64,000 bases of DNA from Talinum fruticosum. Lineage: Eukaryota; Streptophyta; Magnoliopsida; Caryophyllales; Talinaceae. The notes below the pieces were generated by a model. It made no database searches. It was given only the letters and a program-made list of their open reading frames with translations, and had not been told where the DNA came from. Of the stretch, positions 52,990 to 63,779 are shown piece by piece. Position 1 is the first letter of the stretch. Every line of letters begins with the position of its first letter. Location: positions 858,501 to 922,500 of the forward strand of contig JAITYX010000052.1 in assembly GCA_021018815.1 (NCBI GenBank), read 5' to 3'. The position numbers and the translations under genes were made by a program.

Positions 52990-54460
52990 ATTAACAAACG
53001 AAAAACTAACAAAATCAAAGTAAATAGATATGCTCAAGAATAAGACCAATCTCCGTCGAATTAAGCTTTCTTTTGAGCTTTGATATAACTGGCAGATAAT
53101 CATCTTCCACGACAATATTCTCGATACCTAGTTTCAAGGCTTCCTTCATCGCAAAAAGGATTGTCATCGGTATTTTTGTTGATGATATGCCTCATATTGA
53201 CTGAAAGCTATCTTTACATTTGGTTTAATAATTTTCTGCTAATAAGTTTCATCTCTTTATTTGTAAACTTTTTTTTAATCTTTAGTATAATAGTTTTCTT
53301 TCTCATGAGAGTTGTGATAACAATTGGTATAATTCAAAATATTTAATAAACTTAACATATAAATTACTATAATGAAATGATATATGTCTTGTATAAGACA
53401 CACCTTAAGTGTTTTCTTTTGACTTAAAAATTATTAATGTATATTATGTAATAAATTGAAAAGAATGATATAGTTGAATACTGTAATTGTATTATAACTT
53501 ACAAATTATGTAAAATCGTCATTTTATCCATCATTTTCATATTTGTAAATTATGTGTATAACACACCTTATAGGTAGGGTTGATCCAATTAGGATGTCAT
53601 TTGATAATTGTCGATGTAGCCGACAATTATTAAAACTTTACCTTCATAATTAATCATAATTATTAAAATAATAGTGGTTTCAAATCATAAAATACGTTAA
53701 TATAAGTCAAGATAGGACATTTTAAAAGTATTTTCATGCAAGACACATATCATCATTCGTTAATTATAAGTTTCTCCATCAAAATATGGAACTCCTCTAC
53801 CTTTTTCAAAACAAAACTATATTAGTTATTTTGGAACTAATATTTTTGAAAAATTATATTTACACCTACAAAATATACGTTGTCTAAAATACACCAACAT
53901 ATATGACTGGTTGATTTTAATTTTTATTAATTCTAGTTTTATGGTTATATATTCTATCTAGTTGTGTCACTTTAGTGCAAATTTGGTGTCCATTTCGTGA
54001 ATTGAACCATTTTTCAATACCATAATATTTTAATTTATGAATAAGTATAATTGCACTAACAAAATGTATCATAAAAGTACACCAACACATTCTAATTGGT
54101 TGATTTTATTTTATCTTCGTAAAACCTCCCTTTTTCATGGTTATATATTCCATTTTATTACGTCACATCATACAAGTGTCAATTTAATGTACATTTTATA
54201 AGTATGTTTAGAATTATCGTAAATTTATTTTGTATTTTAATTGATTGTAAATTGTAAAGGATTCCTAATAAGTAGAATTTAAAAATTCTTAATCATTGTT
54301 GGGTGATTGGCTCCACAATTTTTCCTGGAGAAGATCTTTTGGGCAGAAAAAAACCAAAAAACCTAAGGCACTTCTCGTTGCTCATATACAACAATAGAAA
54401 GGTTCGTAAGACAAGATAATTTTTCCCCGGATAGGAACTAGTAATACTTTTTTTCCTTTT
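52990..54460. other. AT-rich intergenic DNA
   Basis: No recognisable gene. A degenerate internal duplication is visible: ACACCAACATATATGACTGG (53890) and a similar ACACCAACACATTCTAATTGG (54079), each followed by TTGATTTTA and later by ATGGTTATATATTC. Confidence 0.5.
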
Positions 54461-54469
54461 TTTTTTTAT

Positions 54470-55272
54470 ATCAAAGGAACTAGTCATTCTTTGACATTTT
54501 TTACATAACATTCTTTGACATTATTGAAGAAAAAAGAAAGAAAACAAAAACAAAAACAAAAAAAGTTCACCATCTAGTGCCAATTCTCCATGATTGTTAT
54601 ATAATTCTTGGAATAAATTCAACATTATTTTTGAATAACCATTAAAAAAAAAGGTGACAAATAATAGTCTTAGAGAACAAAGTCAACTATCGTTGGCAAA
54701 TTTCGAGTTTGTATTAAATTTGGGTAGAATAAATATGTCAATGTCTAAAATTTGGACGTAAATTTTTGTTCAATATTCGATTTTTTAATAAACAATTCGG
54801 ATAAGCTCTAAATTCGGGTCACAAGTGGATTCCGATGACCAAAATAGGAAAATCTTATATTTGAATTTAAAATTCGGACACAAAAATTATGTTTGAACCC
54901 AATTTTCTCATACAAATTCAGATAATCGGACGCTAAAGTCAACAATATAATTATGCCATTTCGAGTTGGTTGATTTATCTATCTACTTTTTTTTTGGTTA
55001 GTGGCTTAATTTGTGCTGCTATTTCTTTGTTCACATGAATCTTTCCAACGTTAACCCAGTTTTAATTGACCATTTTCTGGCCCCTCCTCCCCCAAATGAC
55101 CTTTTTAATGGTTAGATAATCAGAAACTAATGACAAGCTCACGTAGCTTTTAACCAGTCACTATTGACCAACTTGTTTAAATGTCACCCATAACTCACAT
55201 CCTCTTCCTTGGACATGGTAGTTCTGGTGTTGGACAAAGGTGTTAACAGTAGAGAGAGAGAGAGAGAGAGAG
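54470..55272 (+). repeat. Upstream region of DC1 gene 1, duplicated at 63120-63779
   Basis: AAGGAACTAGTCATTCTTTGAC..AAAGTTCACC..AGTGCCAATTCTCC..ATTGTTATATAATTCT aligns in order with AAGGAACTACTCGGTTGTTTGAC..GAAGTTCACTCCC..AGTGCCGCTTTTGC..ATTGTTATATAATTCT at 63121-63224. Both copies end in a GA-repeat that runs into the ATG. This shows that promoter and gene were duplicated together. Confidence 0.65.
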
Positions 55273-55978
55273 ATGGGGAAACCTCTGGCTCTTATGTTTC
55301 AAAGCACATCCATAAGTTAGAGGAAGTTTACAAAGGCGAACAATTCAATTGCAATCACTGCAAGGTTAAGGGTTCGGGTACCCGGTTCAGATGCAAGCCA
55401 TGCAACTTCAACCTGCATTCGTACTGCGCAACCTGCCCTTCAATCCTCACATCCTCTGCGCACAAACACGAGCTCAAGTTTCTAGCAGCAGTCGTTATGC
55501 CACCGAGCTGCCGCTGTAACATATGTGGCCATAAGATACAAGGAACTTTCTACCATTGTATTAAATGTCGCAATTTCACTGCTCATCCCCTTTGCATCAA
55601 CAGCATCAAAACTAACCCTTCACAAACGACATCCAAGGCACCACCAGCAGCGACACCCAGAAAGCTGCCACCAGTGACACCGAAGCCACCACCACAACCG
55701 GTCCCTTGGCATCAACCGTATTCCCTGGCCATGTTCCGGTTGGTGTTCCAATCGGTGTTCCTCCCTATAATTATCGTCGAAATGCCCACCCTCATCGTCC
55801 TCCCAATTACACACCTAATAATCAAGTTAGTGGCGCACATACTGGGGTGCCTTCGGGTCAGGATGAGCAAGAAAACTCCCACGGGAGAGGTCGCCGGGCT
55901 TTAGGCGTCGTTCAAGCCGTGGCTGTTGCGGTGATCGCTAATGTGGCTGCTGACGGTCTATCGAATCTGATTATGTGA
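55273..55978 (+). CDS. DC1 (divergent C1) domain protein, gene 1, frame broken twice
   Basis: Cysteine/histidine-rich zinc-binding protein of the large plant DC1 family; most members have no assigned function, though some respond to stress or hormones. Likely single exon, about 235 residues. The ATG at 55273 follows a (GA)n leader. By comparison with gene 2 the start should read MGET; one G is missing from the run 55275-55278. The frame then gives HKLEEVYKGEQFNCNHC, FRCKPCNFNLHSYCATCPSI and HKHELKFL (first DC1), then CRCNICGHKIQGTFYHC and HPLC (second DC1). A Pro/Thr-rich linker follows. A second missing base in the C run 55703-55705 moves the frame to VFPGHVPVGVPIGVPPYNYR and a hydrophobic tail ALGVVQAVAVAVIANVAADG before TGA 55976-55978. 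Without the second shift the linker would run to a stop at 55904 with a less plausible tail. Confidence 0.82.
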
Positions 55979-56259
55979 CGTTATCAGTCAGTCACTTAGC
56001 CCTGATGTCAAGACCTGTTGTTTGCTTCTATTATTGTGTCGTGTGCCCCTCCCCCAGAACAGTGTAAATGACATCCTCCCGACTCTTGAGCCCCGTGTAC
56101 GGCTCTACCAGGAGAATGTCAACCTGATCGATGTTTTTTATTTGTTTTCTTTTAGGTGGGCTTGGCCTCAATCTCTATGTTCCTACAACTGCGATGTTGT
56201 CAAGGCCCCTAGAAGTCTTATTTGAGATAACTGTGAAAGTAATGCCCGATTTCTAAAAA
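55979..56259. other. DC1 gene 1 downstream region
   Basis: Likely 3'UTR and short spacer before the solo LTR. No other feature seen. Confidence 0.4.
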
Positions 56260-56264
56260 TATGT

Positions 56265-56793
56265 TGTTAGGAATCGAGTTCACAACAATGAGACTTTGGA
56301 CAAAAGAAAATGAAGAAGATTTGAGACACAAGATTTTAACGTGGAAAACCCAAACCCGGAAAAAACCACGAAACCGATGCACTAGAATTTGAGTAATTTA
56401 CAAAGACTTTCACTCAAGCACTCATTTGCTTCACTTTGCAATACACTACTCACTTTTCTATACAACAATGGAGGATAGCTCTAAATATATAGCCATAATC
56501 AGTCAAACTGCATTTACAAGCCATAAACCGAGCATTAACACGCATTAACACTAAGAAAACTGCCCAAAACGCTCAATACTGTGCAGCCCGAAGGCCACAC
56601 ATGCCCGTGCTGCCTGGGCACGGCCCGTGCACCTTGAACACGGCCAGCCCGAGTTCGGTGCTGGTCGTGGTCAGCTGCTCAGCTTCGTCCGAAACGATTC
56701 GTGCTTGACGCCGCTTGCCCGTGTTCGCCGTTTCTTGCCCTGTAATACGATTTCCCGAGCCTAAAACAAACATTGGACTCCATAATCCCAACA
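56265..56793 (-). mobile_element. Solo LTR of a copia-type retrotransposon
   Basis: A 529-bp sequence that starts TGTTAGGAATCGAG and ends CATAATCCCAACA on +, related to the two LTRs of the element at 57709-60434. It is flanked by a perfect 5-bp target duplication TATGT (56260-56264 and 56794-56798). No internal region is attached, so it is a solo LTR left by recombination between the two LTRs of a full copy. The strand is set by analogy with the neighbouring element. Confidence 0.88.
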
Positions 56794-56799
56794 TATGTT

Positions 56800-57700
56800 A
56801 GTAACAATGTCGTATTTGTTCTTTGAAAAAATCTAAGTTAAGATCTTATAAACAAAATAAATTGTGATGAGAAAGCTACATTATTTAACTTGACTCTCGT
56901 AAATAAGGTTATTAAATAAAAAAATTATATAAACTAATATCATAAAATTGGGTTATACAAACGGTTAATGTTGAAAATTAGTTGTACAAATCTTTGACGT
57001 GTTTCTATTTTGATTATATGTAAGATATTAGATTATTATAAATTGAGAGCGTCACAAATTGAACAAAGATAATTGCAAAAAGAATTCAAACTAAATCATA
57101 AATAACATGTTATTTTTTTAGAAATTTGGCAATGGATATATTCGTGGTGAATAGCTAAATTTTTATACGGCGGAAACTTTATCCGAGAAAAGAAATTGAT
57201 GTTCTATCTTTATAAATTCTTTTCTCTCACTTTGTGAGAGCGTGTGATTGTTTGGAATATTTTATAAGGCCGGAATATTATTTAAATTTTTAGCCATTCT
57301 AGCCTTTTATCTTTCTTGTTTACTACAATTTTTATTTTTTAATTTATAATTTATCTTTCTGATTATAAGACTTAGAAAAATTCTATTTACACAGAATTGT
57401 CTCTCTCTCTCTCCCCACAACACCACCACACACCGCCATCTCCAGAAACTCTATCTTCTCACGTTTGTCCTCTCTTCTCCATGCGGGTCACAAAGAATTT
57501 AATGGGTGTAGGTGTCTTTAGGTGCCTGAAGTTTTTGTGCATATGGAACGGTTGTAAGATTTATTTCTCTTCTCTGTATATGAATTAAAGAAGTGGTTTC
57601 AATGGGAAGACAAACGATAAGTGTGACTAAAGTATCTTCTTTTGATATGGAGATTTTTTTACCTTAACTTGTGACTTTTTTTTTATCAATTGTACATTGT
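56800..57700. other. Spacer between solo LTR and copia-type element
   Basis: AT-rich. At 57399-57490 a CT tract and GC-richer gene-like patch appears (open frame 57397-57588), but I recognise no protein in it. Confidence 0.4.
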
Positions 57701-57708
57701 AAGTGTTG

Positions 57709-58229
57709 TGTTAGGATCGGAGCTCACATACAATAATGAAATGCGGACAAAAGAAAATAAACAAAGATTTATGACACAAGCTTTTAACGTGAAAAAATCC
57801 AAAATTGGGAAAAAAACCACAAAACCGATGCACTACACTTTGAGTATTTTACAAGAATTTCGCTCAAGCTCACTAGCTTATACACTTGAATACACTAGTC
57901 ACTTGCATAACAATAGAGGTTTTAAGCACTGATTAAATAGCCTAATCAGTCAATACAATATTTACAAGCAATTACACAAGGCATTAAACACCAAAAGCTA
58001 ACGAAAACGACAAGAAAACATCATCCGAGGAACCGCACCACATGGCACGGTCATGCCATGAACTTGGCACGACCGTGCCACCTTTCGACCCTTTTTCCTA
58101 CACCTTGCTTCGTGTTTTCTTGTCCGTGCCTAACAATGTCATGCTCGTGCCATCTTCCCCGTGACCATGCCATCTTCATTGCTTGTAAAACTCAAGCCCA
58201 ACCCGACCATTCGACTCCATAACCCAACA
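57709..58229 (-). repeat. 3' LTR of the copia-type element
   Basis: 521 bp, bounded by TG..CA on the minus strand and adjacent to the TGTTG target duplication at 57704-57708. About three quarters of it aligns easily with 59921-60434. Confidence 0.9.
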
Positions 58230-59160
58230 ATCTCCTATTTGGAGACTAATGGATCACCTCTTTGTTGCATCCATCTAGCCCACCGAAACCTGACCCCTTC
58301 AACATGAGAGACCCACTGAGGCCTTGAATCACCTCAATGTTTCGGTACCTTTACCTTGAACTAGCTTCTTTACCGATTCCCGCTGTCCAAGCCATCAAGC
58401 CCATTACCATTACCCGACGTGAACTCCTAATCGGATCGATCTACATCTTGCACACTTTTACCATGCACGACTGGCTCACCGGTGTTAGTCAATAAAACAT
58501 AATGAAGAAAAATTTTATACCTCCAGGCTTTACCTTCCGTTGACCACGCTGTTTTCTTCATTATCACGAGTTCTTGCAATTTTTCTTGTGCAGCACCCGA
58601 TGACCCATTTGTAGACCCAACAAACACCCCGTCATCATCACAAACTCCCACTACAACGAACCTGAATCAAGTCCTTCATACCGAAGACTCCCACTCGGAA
58701 TTATTAACCCCGACATCCAAAGCTAAGTCATTACCACCCTCGGTACGAGTATAAAGAGCTAGATTTTATACCCTTAGCCACAACCAATTCCCTTTAACGA
58801 TTTTCAGCCACCATTGCCAAACTTCATTAGATATCCCGACTTATCCAAACTTGTGACCGAAATCAGATTTTTAGCCAACCTCGGGATATACCCCACACCA
58901 TGCAATGTCCAAAACCCCTACTTGAGGTTTTGATCCTCACAACTCCTTTGCCTAGTATGTCCAAGCTTTTCCCATTTGCTACAAAAACTTCCCCAAATTT
59001 TCCTGCAACAAAATGGTGAAACAAGCTTCCACTAGACTGGAATGAAACGATGCCTCGGAATCCACCACTCAAGACTCAATAGGATTTTTCGCACTTACCA
59101 CAAGTGAATCACCTACATCTTCTATGGAATTTAAGGAACTCCGGTCATCAAACTTTTTAG

Positions 59161-59917
59161 GACAAATTTTCTTAAAGTGTCCCTTATCCGCACAGACCCC
59201 AACAAACAACCTCCCTCGGGTTTTGGGACTTACCCTTTACTTTGGATTTTCCCCAGCCATTTTTCATATGCTTCTCCCTACCCCTTACATGAAATGCATT
59301 CCCCAATGACTCCCCGAAACTTTCTTACGAATACTTTCGCTCAAGATCACATCCTGGACCTCATCATATTTTAATGCATTGGATCCCCTAGCACTACTAA
59401 CCGCAGACATTATAGTATCCCAAGACTCGGGTAGCGAAGAGAGCAAAATAAGGGCCTTAATCTCATCCTCTAGATTGATTTTTAGCAAAGCAAGACCACA
59501 AGTGATCATATTAAACTCATTAATATGATCAGCTACACTAGTGTCACCTACCATTTTTAAGTCAAACAACCGACGCATGAGATATACCTTGTTCATCGCC
59601 GAAGGCTTCTCGTAGAGGTTGGACAACGTTTCCAACAGTCCCTTTGTCGTAGTTTGATCCATCATGTTGAATGTCACATTCCGCGACAACGTCAATCTAA
59701 CGAGTCCCAGGAGCTTGTCAATCAAGCAACTTCCAATCATTTTCTCGCCATGTCCGTGGGCTTAACTCCCGAGAGGGTTTGATTTAACTCCTTCCGGTAC
59801 AATAAGTCCTCAACTTGCATTTTCCAAAACGCAAATTTCCTTTCCATCGAACCTCTCAATCTTTATTTTACCGCTCTTCATTTTGTGAACTCTCACCCTC
59901 ACCTATGCTCGATACCA
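59161..59917 (-). pseudogene. Degenerate copia gag (UBN2-type) with zinc-knuckle remnant
   Basis: The open part 59740-59285 shows copia gag wording: LSNLYEKPSAMNKVYLMRRL, DHINEFNMITCGL and LLSSLPESWDTIMSAV. Upstream (59886-59741) recognisable gag N-terminal sequence is broken by stops and frame changes. Downstream near 59200-59161 is a CADKGHFKKIC zinc knuckle that lacks its first cysteine. The gene is therefore dead. Confidence 0.82.
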
Positions 59918-59920
59918 GCT

Positions 59921-60434
59921 TGTTAGGATTGGAGCTCACAAACAATGAAATGTGGACAAAAGAAAATAAACAAAGATTTGGGAAACAAAATTTTAACGTT
60001 GAAAAACCCAAAATCGGGAAAAACACAAAACTTATGCACTAGATTTTGAGTAGTTTACAAGAATTTCCCTCAAGCTCACTAGCTTATACACTTGTAATAC
60101 ACTACTCGGTTGCATAACAATGGAGGTTTTAAGCATTGATTAAATAGCCTAACCAGTCAATACAACATTTACGAGTTAATTACACAAGGCATTAAACACC
60201 AAAAATGACGAAAACGGCAAGAAAACAGCATCCGAGGAAGTGCACCACATGGCACGGTCATGCCATGAACTTGGCACGACCGTGCCACCTTTCGGCTCAC
60301 TTTCCCGCACCTTACTTCTATTTCTTGTCCGTTTCCAACAACATTATGCTCGTGCCACCTTTCCTGTGACCATGCCATTTTCATTGTTTGTAAAACTCGA
60401 GCCCAACTCCACCATTAGACTCCATAACCCAACA
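59921..60434 (-). repeat. 5' LTR of the copia-type element
   Basis: 514 bp, the partner of 57709-58229, adjacent to the primer-binding site on one side and the TGTTG target duplication (60435-60439) on the other. Confidence 0.9.
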
Positions 60435-60616
60435 TGTTGTATGGTAGATTACTATTTAATGGTTCTTTCATTTCGGCAAAAAAAAAAAAAAAAAAACATC
60501 ATATGCGCAAAGGAACATTTTTTTATTTTCCGATAAAAAAGGAACAAAAATTTTTTACTTACAATAATTATTTCTAGTATAAGTTGCACCAATTATCCAT
60601 GTTAAATCTTAGACTA

Positions 60617-62108
60617 GTAAGTCTTGTGTGAGACCGTCTCATGTTAACTTATCGTGAGACGGGGATGCCACGTTAGCCAAAGCATTGACAACCCCATGCA
60701 CATTCACAGGAGAGTGAAGTTCAAACGCGTATTTGACCGAATGAGAGTTTCGGTCTTGCTAAACTTATTCGCCATCACCATTATTTATTTCACCCTTCTT
60801 TCTTTTCACTTTCATGGTTCTTCTTTCAGTCATCTTCCGTTCACCGTTAATAAAAAATTCGTTGATCTTTCTAATTCTATCGTCTCATCATCTTTCAACT
60901 TTCTACTTCTATCGTAGCATTATTGTTAGATGTTCACGATCTTGTGTTTGAATTTGTCGCTATAATCGTTATCGTTTTCGTGAAGATATTCATCCATCGG
61001 CGACAATATATTGGTTCATCGTTTATTGTTGATCTTTTGCAATGGAAATGGTGGTAGTGGCACCGAACATAGTAATGGAAGAATCTATGGAGGAAAGAGG
61101 TAAAGATATTACGATTTTGATTTTATAAATCCTAATATTTTACGAATACTAACTTTTCAAAACATTCAATAATCGTTACTACTACTATTAATAGCTTGTA
61201 TGCACAACTATTTATGATGAGTGCATGTAATAAACTAATTGTGGTTCTCATAACAGTATTTATGGGACTAATAATATTATTTATGAATGACTAATTATAT
61301 TTGGAACTATTTACGTTATTTAATATAATAGTGTATGGCTAATAATATATTTCGTATGTGAGTATTTATAGAAAATCAAGTGTGACTAAGTACAATTGTC
61401 ATCTATGATATTATTTGTTTAATATGTTATTACATGACTAATATATTACATGTATGGTTAGTTATGAATAATATTATGGTTGTGTGTCTAATAATATTAT
61501 GGTTGTGTCTAATAATACTCAACGTTGTTGAGCGGAAAATGCATATATATGACTAATAATATTAACAATGGATGACTAATAATATGTGACCCTCCTCTAT
61601 TTCATGTAATATGTTAGTATATGAATAATAATGTTTTGGATGCATGACTGTTTATGTTGCTATTATTTGTCAAGTTGTTACTATTTAATATATTACTATA
61701 TGACTAATTTTGTTTTACATGTATGAATATAGTTGTTGAAGTTAAAAATCAAGAACCCGTGGAAAATTCCATGGAGCCTTTGCTTATTGATTATGAAGAA
61801 ACACACGTCGAGGGTCCACTAGTAGTTGATAATCGTAAATCGGAATCATAGAAGTAGACTTAAAGTTTGATTGAATCACACGAGTATGAAGATGGACATG
61901 TGCTTGAAGGAAGCCTTGAAGAGTTGGAGTGTGATTAGGGTTGAGGGGAAGAATTTTGAAAAAGGAGGGAACTTTTCTTTTTTATTTAGGTTTTGGAAAG
62001 AGAGTGTGTGTTTCACTCTCTATTTCAACTCCCTAAATATTTTTTTAAAATTATCGTGTAGGCCGTCTCATGATAAGTTATTGTGAGACGGTCTCATATA
62101 AGAATTTG
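60617..62108. mobile_element. Terminal-inverted-repeat element of about 1.5 kb, class uncertain
   Basis: The left end (60617-60663) contains GTGTGAGACCGTCTCATG and TTAACTTATCGTGAGACGG. The right end (62061-62108) read in reverse has TATGAGACCGTCTCACAA and TAACTTATCATGAGACGG, so the ends are inverted repeats of about 45 bp. Each also holds the self-complementary GAGACCGTCTC/GAGACGGTCTC. The interior has fragments resembling short exons, for example near 61735-61850 encoding ENSMEPLLIDYEE-like acidic sequence, as found at the start of FAR1-type transposase derivatives. I could not find a clear target duplication. Mutator-like is a guess. Confidence 0.55.
61250..61700. repeat. Degenerate repeat of GACTAATAATATT-type words
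   Basis: At least eight variants of (A/G)ACTAATAATATT or TCTAATAATATT occur, for example at 61266, 61333, 61485, 61507, 61551 and 61572, with irregular spacing. They lie inside the terminal-inverted-repeat element. Confidence 0.6.
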
Positions 62109-62109
62109 T

Positions 62110-62978
62110 GATGTTAGACATAACCAAGACTCTATATAGAGATTTAAAAAAAACAATAAAAATCACGATCTTTGTATTGAGATTAATATATGCAAAAAGT
62201 TATTATTGGACATCAGAAAAGTTTAATGGGCGTACAATTTTAATAGAGAAATTATATTTTTAGTAAATTAACGTAATTAATGTGTCTAAGGATGTCTGTC
62301 GTACTTTCAAATGAGATGGAATATTTTGTGGAGAGATCGCCTTTTTACAAGAACCCTCGTAGGAAATAATTTTATCAGAGACAAATTTTTAAGATACATT
62401 GTCAAATTAATAATCCAGTTTACGATAAAAAAAAATTTTCAACTAAAAAGTCTTCCAAAACCATTTCAATTAGGAAAAATAATTGCTTTATGATGAAACT
62501 AGAGCATAACCCAGTTTGCAATAAAAATATAATTTCTCTATATTGTGGGTCTACTATATGTGCCACTTGATATTTTTATTATTGAAAATTATTTTATTTT
62601 CCAATACAAAATAAAAACAAAGTTCGCATCCGATTTTATTATCGAAGACCATTTCATGCTTGCATAATAAAACTTTTGAAGAATAACGTGATTTATTTAA
62701 AATGATATTTATATCAGTATTTATAATAATTTTTTAACTCATTTTAACTATAATAGTTAAACATTTAGACTCATTTATCTATAGTAGCTAATCATTACAA
62801 CTCATTTTAGTTATAACAGTTATAACAACTTATTTAACAACTATTTCGAACAGATAAATGACTACATCGGGTATAATAGAGCATATGCGGAGGATTTAAG
62901 TATACCTTCTAAACCAAACAAAAAAACCAAAGTTTCTTAGTATTTTTTTGGATGATTAAAAATTCTTAATAATTGTTA

Positions 62979-63015
<37 letters not shown>

Positions 63016-63110
63016 GGTGCCAAAAAAACAAAAGAAGAAAGAAAAAAAACTTAACGTAATACTCATTGACCAAGTCTCACCATTAGAAAAAATTAATAGT
63101 CAAAAATAAT
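62110..63110. other. AT-rich spacer upstream of DC1 gene 2
   Basis: No gene. Words such as AACTCATTTTAACTATAATAG and GTTATAACAACTTA at 62735-62840 resemble the GGTTATAA/ATGAGT words at 52660-52790. This may mark the far edge of the DC1 duplication or a dispersed repeat. Confidence 0.4.
62984..63012. repeat. (TA)n microsatellite
   Basis: About 14 TA dinucleotides followed by GGGGGTGCC. Confidence 0.95.
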
Positions 63111-63119
63111 TTTCCCCAC

Positions 63120-63779
63120 AAAGGAACTACTCGGTTGTTTGACATTGTAGGAAAATGAAAGGAAATAATAAAAAAGAAGTTCACTCCCTCAGTGCCGCTT
63201 TTGCACAATTGTTATATAATTCTCCAATCAAATTCTATAATAATTCTGAAATAATTGATGAGAATAAAATAATAAAAATAAATAGTCTTCAAAACAAAGT
63301 CTGTGTATTCCACATTTTATTACTTAATTTATTTGTATTAATATATTTCTTTCAAGAGTTTCAAGTTCGAATCTGAACTGTTTACATATTGAATTATATT
63401 GAGCACGATGAGGAGATGTCTTTGTAGGATCCACATTTCAAGCGTAAAAGACATTCGGATGAGGAGACGTGTTAGAGATTAAATTTATTTATGAATCTCT
63501 AATCATTAATTTAGGCTTTTGGTTGAGATGATTTCTTAAACGCGTTTAATACTTCTGAAACGTACTGAGGGTGTTAATTGACCATCTTATTGATATATTT
63601 AGTATATGCCTAGCTAGCTAAGCAAGGTGATGGCATCTCCAGCTCAGAAAGATAGATATCTTCATATATTAATCAGTCACCCTTAATGGATTTCTTTAAA
63701 TATTACCCCGATTTGGCAACGTACCTCTACCCTCTTTGTACCGTCAAAATTAGAGAGGGAGGGAGAGGGAGAGGGAGAG
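63120..63779 (+). repeat. Upstream region of DC1 gene 2, duplicate of 54470-55272
   Basis: Shares AAGGAACTA, TTTGACATT, AAGTTCAC, AGTGCC and ATTGTTATATAATTCT in order with the upstream region of gene 1, then diverges and ends in a GGGAGAGGGAGAGA leader before the ATG. Confidence 0.65.

Larger units (their letters stand above)
57709..60434 (-). mobile_element. Short non-autonomous copia-type LTR retrotransposon with intact target duplication
   Basis: Read on the minus strand: 5' LTR 60434-59921 (514 bp), primer-binding site 59917-59901 (TGGTATCGAGCATAGGT, the initiator-Met tRNA type), a gag-like region, then decayed sequence, a purine tract AAATAGGAGAT, and 3' LTR 58229-57709 (521 bp). LTRs start TGTTGGGTTATGG and end CCTAACA. 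A 5-bp target duplication TGTTG flanks it (57704-57708 and 60435-60439). The internal part is only about 1.7 kb; I see no integrase, reverse transcriptase or RNase H, so it would depend on other elements to move. The two LTRs differ at many sites, so insertion is not recent. Confidence 0.9.

Noticed and set aside
52760..53018. Long open frames of poly-Ile, poly-Asn and poly-Tyr.
   Set aside because: They are reading-frame artefacts of the AAT/ATT microsatellite.
58427..59072. Open frames on the minus strand inside the copia-type element as a possible protease or integrase.
   Set aside because: I could not see the DTG protease motif or the HHCC and DDE integrase residues; the region is too decayed to name.
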